Origin: Micractinium sp. NFX-FRZ
Lineage: Eukaryota; Chlorophyta; Trebouxiophyceae; Chlorellales; Chlorellaceae
Length of the DNA: 64,000 nt
NCBI GenBank assembly: GCA_029339195.1
Contig: JAPTJF010000004.1
Location: 470,998-534,997 of the forward strand
Reading direction: 5' to 3'
The notes below the pieces were generated by a model. The model was not told where the DNA came from and searched no databases. It worked only from the letters and a program-made list of their open reading frames with translations. Within the stretch, counting starts at the first letter, position 1. The number at the start of each line of letters is the position of its first letter. Positions 23,178 to 34,700 of the stretch are shown here, one piece after another. The position numbers and the translations under genes are program-made.

Positions 23178-24509
23178 TCAGACGCAGATCGCAGCGGGCA
23201 CAGCGCGGTCCATCATCATCATCATCAGCTCCTCCTCCTCTTCCTCCTCCTCCTCCTCCTCCGCCAGCTCAGCGCCCTGGGCCTGGGCAGCCGCCAGCAG
23301 CAGCTCGTACTCTGCCTTGGTCACAAACCGCCCCTTGATGCGGGGGCGCTTGTCGGCTGAGACCTTGCGGGCGGGGTAGGAGACCTTGCGGTCGGAGGAC
23401 TTGCGCTGGGCGGCGCGGCGCTGCGCGTCGCGCACGCGGGTGGCCGCCGCCGCCGCCTCCTTGGCGCGCCGCGCCTCCTCCGCCGCCGCGCACGAGGGCG
23501 CGGCCGCCGTGCCTGCCGGCACGGGCGCGCCGTGGCTGGGCTGTGCGGCGGCGCTGAGGGAGGCCGCCAGGTCGGCGGTGGAGGGGATGGCGGCGGTGAC
23601 TGCGCTCAGCTGGGTGCCACGCATCTGGAAGGGGTGCGCGCCGCCGCCGACGCTGCGCCAGGCGGTCAACACGCTGCCAAAGTCCAGCTGCAGGCGCAGG
23701 CCCGTGGGGCCCATCGGCAGGGGTGCAGGGGCGGGTGTCTGCAAGGGGGTGGGGCCAGGGAGGGTGGTGGGGTGAGCAGGGGAGGGACGCGAGACGATGG
23801 AGAGCAGACCCTAGGGCTGGGCTTGGCCGTGGCGGGCGACCGCCGGCAAAAGGACCCCCCAGTTGTACACCTGCTGCCAAGCGTCACACACCTGCTGAGT
23901 TCGCTGCAGATCTCCGAGCGGGAAGTCAGCCAGCCCTGTGAGCTGCTCCAGCCTGCACGTGGGGGAGGGGCAAAAGAGGGGTTCTCGCGGGTGCGCAAGC
24001 GAAGCAGATACGGAAGCACTCAGGAGGTCCCGGGGGGCGAAACGAGCTTCCGGAAGGCGTGCAGGATGGCAGGGAGCAAGCAAGCAGGGCACCGGAGCGC
24101 ACCTGGAGCAGGCATCGTCGCTGGAGAAGGAGCTAGTTGCCTGCATGGGGGAACGAGGAGCCCGAGGTGAGCCAGCAGCCCCCAAACGACTGCTTCCTCA
24201 CAATGTACTTCTCACAAACAAGCGACAGCGCCGCTGCGTTGCAACATGCAGCGCCCACCTCGGCGGAGCCCTCGAAGCTAATCTCGGGCAGAAACAGCGA
24301 GGTGGCGGCGTCTAGGCTGCTCGAAGGGCTGAGACGGTGCTGCGGGACAGTCAGGAAGTCGTCTGCAAGAAGCGAGCGCAGCGGGGGGAGCGTTGGAAGT
24401 CGGCAGGAGGCCCAAGCGGCGAACCAGGTTGTGTTGCAGGCCTCCCTTGCGTGCCTTGCTTACCATCAAAGTCGGTGGTGAACAGAAAGGCGTTGCCGCA
24501 CGAGGACAT
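23178..24509 (-). CDS. CCT-domain protein with poly-Glu/poly-Met tail
   Basis: This is a predicted nuclear regulator of the CONSTANS/CCT-motif family; green-algal and plant relatives act in light and clock responses. Exons are 24509-24464, 24362-24259, 24140-24103, 23952-23892 and 23738-23178, giving 269 residues in one phase-consistent frame. The CCT motif is near the C-terminus: a basic helix (RRAAQRKSSDRKVSYPARK) followed by the hallmark RPRIKGRFV. The N-terminus (MSSCGNAFLFTTDF, PLGDLQRTQQ) is acidic and Ser-rich with no B-box or response-regulator domain visible, so it is a CCT-only protein. The tail has a run of about eleven Glu and then five Met, encoded by GAG and ATG trinucleotide repeats. 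The start is the first ATG of the first exon that fits. Target genes are unknown. Confidence 0.85.
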
Positions 24510-25792
24510 ATTTTTGGGGCTGGCGTTGTGTCGACAACCCTGTGCAGAGCAAACGCAGTATGCAAACCTGAAGTGAACGAGAACAAGAATGTAATACGCA
24601 GGGGGGAAGAGGGGGTGCCAGGGGCGCCGCGCAGACAAGTTGGGGGCTCGTCGGCCTGCCAAGTCGGTAGCGCATGCGAGCTGGACATTGCTAACCCATC
24701 GGAAAGGAGATGGTACTGCAGTGGCGGACAGCTCGGGGGTGTCAGATCTAGGAGGGAGGGCGCGGGGTTACTGTAAGCACCACCCTTGCAGCGTCGCTGC
24801 CGGCAGCCGGCACTGCCGTCGGCGCACACCGCTGTCCCCGCACCCACCAACCTCCTGAATTTGTCTACCCACTGCGCTGCCTGCCTTCCCAAATACCAGG
24901 AGTTGATCAGCGCACGGTGGGCAAGGTGCAGCATGGAGGACAGCGTGCTGCCCATGTCAACCCCTCGAAGACTGCACAGTCCCGCACCGTACCAAAGGTG
25001 CGGCAGCGGGCAAAACCATCGAGCGCGGCGCAGCAGGGGCAGCCCTTGCCATGCATTCTATTACTGCTGCCAACTGACTCCCACTTGACAGGAGGAAGAT
25101 TTATGCGGGTGCTCATCCAGCCAGCCCTCAGGCCATGCTACCCAAGTCACTGGCCCAGGTGGAAGTGAACGACGGGGTGCACACTTGCCTCCGTAAGCTG
25201 GCGGGGGCGGCTGACGCGATGGCCGGGCTGGCAACGGGTGTGCCATCCACAGCGTGTGCGTGTGTGCAGCCGTGCAGCCAGCTGGTCACAGCCGCCCCAA
25301 AGCGCACGCTCCCATATAGCGGCCCATTGCGGGGCAGGGGCGCGGCCGCTCCCAGAGCCGCCGCCGCTCCCAGCCGCCGCCGGCAGGGTGCGCATGTAGT
25401 GCCTCTAGCATTCTTTACCGTGACAGGCTTGACGTTCCAATTGTTTCCAGCTCAAAGCACGTATTGCAGACGGGGACCGACTGCGAGGGAGGTGAGAAAC
25501 GAGCGTGGTTGCCAGCCCCTGCTGCCTGTCGCCGCCGCCGCCTCTTTGAACAATTCCAGTTGCTGCCCGCTTCTTTTGGCAGGGGCGCGAAGTTGCCACG
25601 CCCCTGGAATCGCCCAATTGCAGGCATTCGCTGCCCCTGGCATCTGGGGCATGAATGCGTGCAATGCATGGGACAGCGAGCAGCACAGCTGAGTCCCAGG
25701 CCATGCTGCGCTTTGAGGCCATGCTGCGCTTCCAGGCGCCGCAACTCAACCTGCGCGAGCCCAGCGATCGAGTGCGCACTGCAATCGCTGCG
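24510..25792. promoter_or_regulatory. Divergent region, CCT gene / eIF3m gene
   Basis: This is 1.28 kb between head-to-head starts. The eIF3m transcript may begin here with an in-frame ATG at 25703. No additional gene is supported. Confidence 0.4.
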
Positions 25793-28495
25793 ATGGTGGC
25801 TCACGCTCAGGTCATCGAGACCTCGGAGGAGGAGGCCTACGTTGCGGTGGCCAAGTACATTGAGGAGCTGCCGGTGAGGGTGATGAGCCGCACGGGCTGC
25901 GGGGCCGGCCCCAGCGCCAGAGCCAGGCGATCACACCTCCAAAGCATGCTGCCACCCGTGCAGGGCGGCCCAGCGGGCTTTGCGGAGGAGTGCGAGCAGC
26001 TGTATGCGTCGGAGGAGTATGAGAAGCTTCTGGCCAAGTTTGTCTCGGCGCTGGACACGGTGCTGAGCGGCAGCAGCAGCGACCAAGGTGGGCCGCCGCT
26101 GCCGCTCCATCACCGCCGCCGTCGCTGCTGCTCGCTGCCTGCCTACCGCTGTGCCTGGTGGTTGACTTGCATCTACCCCTATTGCTCTGGATGATAACAT
26201 CATGTTTGTGGCACAGCTTGCGTTCCTCGCAGCACTGCACGCTGCATGCACCCTGTGTCGCAACCCGCCGCCGCCCTGCCGGCCCCGCCCGCCCCACCCG
26301 CAGACCTGGAGTGCTGCCTGAACATGACGTGCCACCTGGTGCCACGGATAGCGCTGCCGGGTGCGGCTGCCGCTGCCCAGCGCCTGGCAGCAGCGCTGGC
26401 TGCCTCCACAGAGACCTGCCCAGACAAGCGCCTGCTGGCGCTGGTCACCCTTTACAATGCCGCATACGACTCTGGCAGCAAGGCAGCCGTGCTTCTTGAG
26501 GCGCTGGGCTATGCCCGCCGTGCCGGCCAGTCAGACGTCATGCTGCCTGTGATCCGCGCGCACGCCGACGGCTGGCCGGCTGAGCTGCAGCTGGGTGCTG
26601 ACGGCGAGCGGCGGCTGTACACCGCGTGCGCCGACACGCTGGCGGGGTGCACGCGCAAGCCGCGCACTGCGGCGCGGGAGGCGTACCGCCTCCTGTCCAA
26701 GTGCCTGGCCACTTACGAGGTGAGCTTGTGCGGCCGCGTTCTTGCATGGGCAGCTAGGGGTGGGCGCTTGCTTGCATGGTGGCAGCAAGAGGGTGGGCGC
26801 TTGCTTGCATGGTGGCAGCAAGTGGGTGGGCGCTTGCCTGCACGGGCAGAAAGAGACAGTAGGAAAGCTGCCTGCTGCCTTTGCTTGCTTGCTTGCTGGC
26901 TGGCTCTTTGGGGGGCGGCAATATGGGGCGCCAGCGTGGGCCTCGGCCGTGGCGTCGAGCGGGACGGCATTGGCAGGCGGGAAGCAGCAATGGGGGGGGG
27001 GGGAAGGGACGGCAGGCAGGGTGAGGCGCCCTGCCCTCCCGGTGGATCCAACTGCCACAGCGAAATGTGGCGGCCACTCGTGACCTGTTGCCCTCCGCCC
27101 GCCCCCCCGCAGGACGCCCCCGCCTCTGAGCTGCCCGGCGCAGTGCCAGCGGCAGCCCAGGTGGTGGCCGAGTTCATCCGCAGCCCCGACAGCTTCCAGT
27201 TTGACCTGGCCGCCAACCCGGCGGTCAGCCAGCTCAGCGGCAGCCCCCAGCATGCGCCGCTGCACAAGCTGCTCACCATCTTCCTGGGGGGAGCAGTGCA
27301 GGTGGGCGGCGGGGGGTGAAGAGTGTCTCTTCGGTTCCGTTTATAGATAGGGAAGCGTCTGTGTAAGTGTGTGGGCTGGGGCGGTTGGTGTTTGCCGCGT
27401 CGGCAGGTGGGGAGTGCTGGGCTACCAGCTAGCTGCAAGCCAGGAAGCCCTGTGCCCAGCCTGGCCCGGATTGCTAGTGCCCCACTTTTTCCCATGTCAC
27501 CGCTAGTAGCATCTGCCCCTCCCTGTCCGCCTTTCCCTGCCACCCCTCCATGGGTGCCCTCACAGCAGCTCTGGAGGCCTCGCTCCCCGCCAATCGGTGC
27601 CAACCCATTCTTGCCCTGCCCTGCTTGCCAAACCCTGCCAACTCATTCCTTCTCAAACACTGCCAACCCACTCTTGCTCTGCCCTGCCTGCGTGGCCGCC
27701 CCGCCCGCCCCTCCATGCCCGCAGGACTTCCAGTCGTTTGTGGCCACCCCCGAGGGGGCCTCGGCCCTGGAGGCCGCCGGCATTGCTGCTGACGACGCGC
27801 TGGCCAAGATGCGGCTGCTGGCGTTCATGGGGCTGGCGCACGGCGCCACCGAGATCACGTTTGACCAGATCCAGGTGGGTGCTGAGCTGGCGGGGTTTGA
27901 CCGGGATCCAGGCGGGGCTGGGCGGGCATTGACTGTTGTGCCTGAGGAGGGTGCTGGCCGCCACGGAGATCACGTTTGACCAAATCCAGGGCAAGGGCTG
28001 TCGCTTGTCCTGGTGGGTGCTGCATGCTGAGGTGGCGGGTGCTGGGCCTGCCGGGTGCTGGGCCAGCTGGGTGGGCAGCACACCAGGCCGCGTTACCTGC
28101 AGCCCCGCCCGCTGCGAAAAGCGACTGCAGTCTGCACCCATGGCTGGCCAGCCAACCAATGCAACATTTGCCTCGGCACGCCTGCCCGCCACGCTTGCTG
28201 CTGCGCATGCCCAACCATCCCAGCCTGCCGCTGCCGGCTGTCGCTGACCCCTTGTCTCCCAACGCCGGTGCCTGGCCTGCAGGCGGCGCTGTGCCTGGGC
28301 GCGGGCGAGGTGGAGGGCGCGGTGGTGCAGGCGATTGGCAAGAAGATTGCAGAAGCACGCATCGACCAGCTGCGCGGCGTGGTGGCCGTCTCCAAGTGCG
28401 CGCCCCGCACCTTTGGGGCGCAGCACTGGCGCGAGCTGCAGGCGACGCTGGTGGGGTGGAAGGAGGCGGCCATGATGGCGCAGCAAGCGCTGTGA
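25793..28495 (+). CDS. EIF3M: Translation initiation factor eIF3 subunit M
   Basis: This is a PCI-domain subunit of the cytosolic eIF3 complex, which recruits mRNA to the 40S ribosome. Exons are 25793-25873, 25964-26087, 26304-26719, 27113-27301, 27725-27874 and 28283-28495, giving 390 residues, close to the family's usual length. The N-terminus IETSEEEAYVAVAKYIEEL matches the plant eIF3m start. The helical-repeat part follows (DKRLLALVTLYNAAY), and the PCI winged-helix carries AKMRLLAFMGLA, EITFDQIQ, KIAEARIDQLRGVVAVS and RTFGAQHW. ATG 25793 is chosen because it aligns with plant homologs; ATG 25703 would add 30 residues. The fifth intron contains a decayed copy of the preceding exon's end. 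All donors are GT. Confidence 0.93.
27846..27989 (+). repeat. Exon-end copy inside the eIF3m intron
   Basis: The last 29 bp of exon 5 (27846-27874) recurs at 27960-27989 with only two differences, 115 bp further on. The copy is followed by GGCAAG instead of the functional GTGGGT donor. Confidence 0.9.
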
Positions 28496-29177
28496 GTGCC
28501 CTCAGGGGGAGGCTGCAGCCAGGCTGTTGTTTCGGCTGCTGTGTGCTGGGGCTGGGGTGCCAGGGGATGGCTATTTGAATGCACCAAGCGTTCCGAGTTA
28601 CGAGGGCTTTGTCAAAGGGTGCTCAGCTGCTGCGTGCTTTGTTTGGGGTCCCAGGGCGGAAGCAGGCTGCGGTGACGGCGCAGGAAGCAAGCGCTGTGCT
28701 GTGCTAGGCTCCGCTGGGGGCGTGTCCGCTGTCGTTGCTGCGGGCCTGCAAGAGATCCCTGGCGGGGCAGGCCCCACAGTTCCCACTCACCCGCCCTGGC
28801 TTAGCGCACCTCGCGACCATTGCTAGCAGCAAATCTGCTGGCTGCCTTGCTTGCTTTCTCACACCTCCCACGCTGGCGCGGCCCCTCTTCTGTGCCTGCA
28901 GGGCAGAGCAGGCCTCTGGAGCCCCTCGCGCCGGCTCTGCCGTACCCAACGGCCCCTCGGCTGCCACCGTGCGGGCGTGAGCTGTCAGCCGTGCCGGTCT
29001 CGACCACACACACCTCAAAACCCCACGTCCCTTCCCTGCCCGCTTCCCTTTGTGCTCCTACCTTGCTTGCTCCCTCTTCCCTGTTGTTTCTCCAGCACCA
29101 CAAAACCCTGCTGCTACTGCCCAACTTGACCTGCATTCCCCCTGAAGCAGTCCCCCTGAAGCAACGCTGCACAGCGG

Positions 29178-29182
29178 TGTAA
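29178..29182 (+). terminator. TGTAA polyadenylation motif (eIF3m)
   Basis: This is the first plus-strand TGTAA noticed after the eIF3m stop, 683 bp downstream. It faces a minus-strand motif 65 bp away. Confidence 0.5.
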
Positions 29183-29247
29183 CGCAGCGCTGCATGCCCA
29201 CAGTGGCGGCTGAGCCGGTCAGGGCAGGAGTGGTGCCAGCTGGCGGG

Positions 29248-29252
29248 TTACA
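29248..29252 (-). terminator. TGTAA polyadenylation motif (122-residue gene)
   Basis: TTACA on the plus strand lies 274 bp beyond the stop of the minus-strand 122-residue gene. Confidence 0.5.
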
Positions 29253-29525
29253 GGTAGAGCAGGGGCGCAGCCAATGGGGGTGCCAGCCGGTTGGCAGGCG
29301 GAGGGCAGGAGGTGAAGAGGTGGATACTGTGCATGCACTGGGCGGTGTGGATACTCAAAGAGTGCTGGAATGTGGTGCTGTGGTTTCAGATCGTGTCAGG
29401 GAGAGCTGGGGCACAGCAGGGATGACGGGTTGGTGCACATGCAGCCTTGCTCAGCAAGGTCTGCCAGCAGCGGTGCCATGTCAGCGCGCCACGTCAGCCC
29501 TGCTTCCTACTTCCGGCAGCGGCGA

Positions 29526-31005
29526 TCACTTCTGGATGGGGTTGCCCTGTGCATCCAGGGGCCTGCAGGGCATCCATGGGAGCTAACGGCGGTGGGCGCG
29601 CCTGCCTGGCAATCTGCCCGCTGCACCAAACACCCACTGCAAACCGTAGCAAACCCCAACAAACGAACATGCGCCTCTCTGCCAGGTGCTGACAGGACCA
29701 TGCAGCTGTGCCCGCCCACCCACCAGGGGTTGCCGTCCACATCCACGGGCTTCTCCAGCTTGCGCAGCTGCGGCACGGACCAGGCGTAGTCCTTAACCAG
29801 CGCATACTCCACGGGCCGCCCAAAGTTCTTCTGCGGGGCGCAGGCGTGGAGGTGGAGGACACAGGGTTCAGGATGTACAGCAGTGCTTCCGAGGTGGGCC
29901 AAGCGTAGCCCTTGGCAAGCGCACACTCCCAGTTCTGCTGAGGGGTGCTGGCGGCAGGCGGGCCCAGTGGGCTGGGGGGCTGGGAGGGAGGGTGGCGGGC
30001 AGGCGCTTGGCTTGGCGGCAAGTGGCAGCAGCGGCACCGACAGTCAGGGGAGCTGCCACGCTTTGGTCGTCGCTTTGGGCAGAGCACAGGCAGCAGCACA
30101 GGCAGCAGTACACAGCACCGCAGGCAGCAGCACAGGCAGCAGTACACAGCACCGCAGGCAGCAGCACAGGCAGCAGTACACAGCACCGCAGGCAGCANNN
30201 NNNNNNNNNNNNNNNNNNNNNNNNNNNNNNCACAGGCAGCAGTACACAGCACCGCAGGCAGCAGCACAGGCAGCAGTACACAGCACCGCAGGCAGCAGCA
30301 CAGGCAGCAGAACAGGCAGTGCTCAGCACAGGCAGCAGCTGTCTCGCCTTGAATGCATCCGTGAACTGGCGCTGCGCCTCCTTGAACTCTGGGGTGGAGA
30401 AGGACAGGCGGGGGTCCTCGTTCTTGCGCATGTCCTCCAGCTGCAGTGGGCGGGGAGTAGCGGGTGAAAGTGGAGGATGGCAAGATGGTGGGGGCTCGGA
30501 GGAACCGAGCGCCTGGGGTGGAGAAGGCAGGCGGGAAGGCAGGGCACGGTGCAGTGCAGTGTGCCAGGAAGGTAGGGGCAGCGGAAGAGGGGTGCAGGGG
30601 GACGTTAGCTGCGCGTTGCGGCGCAGGATCATCACGTGGCAGGCTGAGCAGCTGATAGCGCTGTGGCCGCCGCAGCGCCGAGTGTGCCCCACATGCACAC
30701 GCCCGCCTGCCCGCAGCGCCCGCCCACAGCAACGTGCCTTCTTGATGTGCTGCCGCATCTCGTCTAGCAGGGCCTGTGCATTGCGGTCGTTGGGGTCGAC
30801 CCGCTTCTCAAACTCTTTCTGCGAAGGGCAGGGGCAGCGAGCGCGGCGGCGGCGGGGGCGGCGGTGAAGGCCACGGGACAGCAGCGGCGACGGCAGCGCA
30901 AGATGAGCCGCCCTGGGTTGTCGGCGCTTGCCCACGCCCTGCTGCAGTGCTCACCAGCTTGGCCGAGTCCTGCTCCGTGAACTTGTTGCCTATGTAGTTC
31001 GCCAT
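29526..31005 (-). CDS. Small charged protein of unknown function (122 residues)
   Basis: The family is not recognised. Exons are 31005-30955, 30818-30738, 30440-30348, 29830-29724 and 29562-29526. The first three are phase 0 and the last two join through a split Trp codon. The protein begins MANYIGNKFTEQDSAKL, continues as highly charged amphipathic helix (KRVDPNDRNAQALLDEM, EDPRLSFSTPEFKEAQRQF), then KNFGRPVEYALVKDYAW and ends PLDAQGNPIQK. No signal peptide or membrane segment is visible; it looks like a soluble subunit of a larger complex. Introns two and three need GC donors (GCACGT at 30737, GCGAGA at 30347), which are the least secure splices. The third intron contains a 34-bp tandem repeat, an assembly gap and a decayed copy of exon four. 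Confidence 0.68.
30097..30310. repeat. 34-bp minisatellite interrupted by a gap
   Basis: A 34-bp unit beginning CACAGGCAGCAGTACACAGC recurs at 30097, 30131, 30165, 30231, 30265 and (partial) 30299. The period is not a multiple of three and it lies in an intron of the 122-residue gene. Copies on both sides of the gap are essentially identical, so the true copy number is unknown. Confidence 0.92.
30198..30230. other. Assembly gap (33 N)
   Basis: Thirty-three undetermined bases lie inside the 34-bp minisatellite. The length is close to one repeat unit and is probably an estimate; the repeat is the likely cause of the gap. Confidence 0.98.
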
Positions 31006-31771
31006 CGCTGCTGGGCGGCTTGGCTAGCGTCAAAGCAGTTGCGTCCTCCGCTGCCCTTCTGGACCCGTCTAGTTGTTGGTGTGAGCGATCCGAAGACGAA
31101 GGGAGGGGCTCGTACCGCAAATGCACGCGGTCAGCGCCACAGTGGCCTTCTTTCCAGCGGCACGAAGCGTTGACGGCGCGATGGGAGCACTACAGGCACT
31201 CTGGTCGCGTCCTGTGCTCGTAATATATGGTATTGACACTGCTCGGGGCTCCAAACCCTGCGAACAGCCCCACAGGCGCTGCACTGCACTGCAGCGTGCC
31301 CTTTGCTCTCCTAGCCATCTTGCTGCCCGCTTCCGATGATTTTTCAAGGCTAGCAGAACCATCAGAGCAATCGGGAAACTAGGAGGCAGGCGGAGGACGG
31401 GCGGTGAGCACTGCAGGTCGAGGCCGCGGTCCCGCCGTGCTTGCGGCAGCGCTGTGCACGGATTTACCAGCACCGATTGCTTTAAAGCAGTGCAGGCTGC
31501 AGCCGGCGAGGGCAAGGGTGCCTACAGCGAGAACCTCACCTGCACCTTGGGCCCTGGCCGCACCTCCACGCAGGTTTGCGAGGCCCTGAGGCCAGCAACT
31601 CGAGGCGCTCACTTCCTCGGCAATCGGCGACTGATTGCCCATCAATCCACGCGAAGCCTGCCTGGAGAGGCCGCCCCCGACTGCCGGCGGCAGACGAGCG
31701 GTGACGGCCGACCGTGCCGCGCAGCCTGCCGAACCCAGCGCTTGCCCAGCGCGTGACTTGGGGACGACACA
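31006..31771. promoter_or_regulatory. Divergent region, 122-residue gene / nuclear low-complexity gene
   Basis: This is 0.77 kb between head-to-head start codons. A plus-strand open stretch (31454-31756) has no matching splice phase or domain. The region probably holds both promoters and 5' UTRs. Confidence 0.4.
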
Positions 31772-34700
31772 ATGGGATCAGGAGACGAAGCAGACCAGAG
31801 CGCCAAGGCCCCTGCCAAGAGTGAGTGGGTGGCTGAGGTCGATTGAGGCCTCATGCCGTGCGGCCTGCACAGGCCGGGGGCAGCCAGCTGGATGCAGGGC
31901 CGCTCACGCCACCGCCCGCCCCTCCTTCTGCCGCCACCTTTGCAGACCCGCCACGCAAGCGCACGCGCAACAAGACGGGGGATGAGCCACCAAAGAAGCG
32001 ACGGGGCGGCCTGATGGCGGCAATCCAGGCAAGCTGCCCGTCCCCCGCCTGCACAGCACAGCCCAGCAGCGGGCACCGCGCACCTGCGGGCACGCCTGCC
32101 AAGTGGGGAACAGTTGCGCCCTCTGGGATTGATTGGGGTCCGGTGGCTGGGCAGGCCGACCTCCGTGTTCTTGCCCCTCTGTGCCCAACTTATGCTAACT
32201 TACCACGCTGCTCGGCCGGTGCATACAGCCCCCACCACACACACCCTGCTGCCCTTCTCCCCTGCCGCCTCCCACCCTCCCGCCGTCCTGCTCCCCGGCC
32301 CCGCTTTGCGCACTCCAGTCCCCTCCAGCCTGAGCTCGGACTACAAAACCTCGCCTGCCCGCCCTCCTCCACCCCTCTGGGGACCCTCCACCCAGCTCAT
32401 CCTCACCTTGCATGCGACCCCCCTCCCATGTGCCTCTCACCCTCCTGCCTACCCCTCGCTGCCCACTGCAGAAGTACGTCGCCACCCGCCCCCAAGACCC
32501 CCTCATCCAAGAGATCCTGCCCTCCATCGACGCAAAGCCGGAGCTCACGCGCACCGCAGCCGGCGACGCGGCAGCGGCGGCCGCCCCCGCCGCCCCCGCG
32601 CCCGGCAGCAGTGGCGCCGCGCAAAGCGCCGCCGTGCAGGCGGCCACTCCGGCCTCGCAGCAGCGGCAGCAGCAGCCTGCCCAGCGGCACAGGGAGGCGC
32701 AGCAACAGCAGCAGAAGCAGCAGCAGCAGCGGCGGCAGCGGAAGAAGCGGCAGCAGGACACAGAGGAGGAGGGGGAGGCGCAAGCAGCGGAGGCGGGGGA
32801 GGAGGGGGAGGAGGAGGGGCGGGAGGTGCAGCATGTGCTGCCACTGGTGGTGCCCTCCCTGACGGCACCCAATCTGTACATGGAACAGCCGCAAGTCAGC
32901 CTGAACGGTGTGCTGGTGAAGTTGGGGGCCGCACAGATGCAGGCAGACGCTGCCGGCGTCACGGTCCTGCCTGTTGGCAGCTGGCCAGGCAGCGCCAGCG
33001 CCCCGGCAGCCGCACTGGCCTCACCGCTCGGGCCCGGCGGCACCGCCATCGAGCAAGCGGGCTGGGAGGCAGCGCTGTCGGCGGCGGCAGCTGCTGCGGT
33101 GCCAAAGGTGAGAACAAGCTTGTGCTGCTGCTTCAATCAATCAAAGGGTTGATTGATTGATGCTGCGCCAAGGTGCCCGAACAGCCAGGCAAGCCAGGCA
33201 TGCGACGGTGAGGTCACGGCTTGCCCATCCCCCCACTCCCCTGTGTGTGACCCCCCACCCTGGCCCCCTTTCTGATTGAACCCCTGTGCTGCCTCAATCG
33301 CCGCGCTGCAGGTGGTCAGCACGCTGCCGGCACGCCCAGGAACTGCCCAACCACCGGCGCCCGCGCCCCCCGGCGGCACCCCGGCAGGAGCAAGCGCGCC
33401 GTCGGCCGCCGCAGGCGCCAGCCGTGCGCGGCATCCCAGCACGGGCAGCACCAAGATCAAGTTGAACCTGCTGAGCCTGCTGCGGCCTCAGTCCTCCTCG
33501 GCCACCCACCCAGGCCCGGCGGGCAGCCACAGCGGCAGCGGCGGCAGCTGGCGGGCAGAGGCGCAGACGGCGGCAAAGGAAGTGCAGCAGGCGCGCGCGC
33601 TGCCAGCGGCGCCCCAACAGCTGCGCTCCCCGCCCCTGGCACCCACCTCTCAGCAGCAGGCGCGGCGGCGCCGGCACCGGCCAGCCGCGGAGCCCGGCCC
33701 GGTGCAGGGTGACAGGGCGGGGGCAGGGCGCAGGCTCACCTCCCGCCCGAGCGATGCGTCTGCTGTCGGCAACATGGCTTCCCTCGTGCGCCTGCACGAC
33801 CCCGCCCCCTCCGGCAGCATGGCTGCGCAGCTGGCGGCCCAGCTGTCGCCGCCGCTGCGCGGGCAGGCGCAACAGGCGCAGCAGCAGCATGGGGCTGCCA
33901 ACCAGCAGCTGGCGCTGTGCGCGCTGCGCGTGCTGGATGAGACCCCTCAGGCTCTGATGCTGGGCCCGGCTCCGGGGCCGGCTGGAGGCAGCAGCCCCAT
34001 GCTGACCCCTCTCGCCCTCATGCTGATGGACCATGGCAGCAGCCCCGCAGCCGCCCCCGCAGGCATCTCAGCCTCGCCTGCGGCAGCGCCAGCCAGCGGG
34101 GGCTGGGCCCCGCTGCTGGCGGCGGCGACGGCCGGCGACGGCGCGGCGGCAGGCGGCGGCGGGCAGACGCCCGGTGCTGCCCTGCTGGCGGCGCTGCTGC
34201 CAGCTGGCATGCCTGTGGAGGAGGCGGATGCTGCGGCTCTGGAGGAGATGCTGCAGCGTGGGGACTTCAGTATTGAGGGGCTGCTTGGCTCCCTCCCTGC
34301 CACACCCGCCCCAGCCTCCACCGCCCTGGGCCCTGTGGTCAGCCTGCCAGCCTGCACCAGCACGGCGCTCCCCGGCACCGTGCCTGGCCCCACACTGCTG
34401 CCTGTGTTCCGCTCAGGGCTCTTGGACGCACTGCGCCCGGGGTCGTCCGTTGCGTCAAAGCGAGCTGCAGGCGCAGCAGGCGCAGCAGGTGACAGGGACC
34501 AGGGGCCAGCTGGCGCGGTGTCCATGGCACAGTGCCCGCTGCTCTCCCTGCTGCTGGGCGGCACCCTCCCGGCAGCCAGCACGCCGCCCTCCATCGCTGC
34601 CTCCCTGCTGAGCCCAGCGGACCAGCAGGGGCAGCAGGCACAGCGGGTGCCCGCCACCCCCAAGGGCCCCCAGCAGGCAGCGGCCGCAATGACAGCGACA

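Larger units (their letters stand above)
28496..29525. other. Convergent 3' UTR region, eIF3m / 122-residue gene
   Basis: This is a 1.03-kb tail-to-tail interval with facing TGTAA motifs at 29178-29182 (+) and 29248-29252 (-), only 65 bp apart. No gene is seen. Confidence 0.5.

Noticed and set aside
30044..30732. Long frames reading through the 34-bp repeat
   Set aside because: The repeat length is not a multiple of three and exon phases close perfectly when the region is spliced out.
31454..31756. 100-codon plus-strand frame upstream of the nuclear-type gene
   Set aside because: No splice phase links it to the gene and no homology is recognised; kept only as part of the divergent region.
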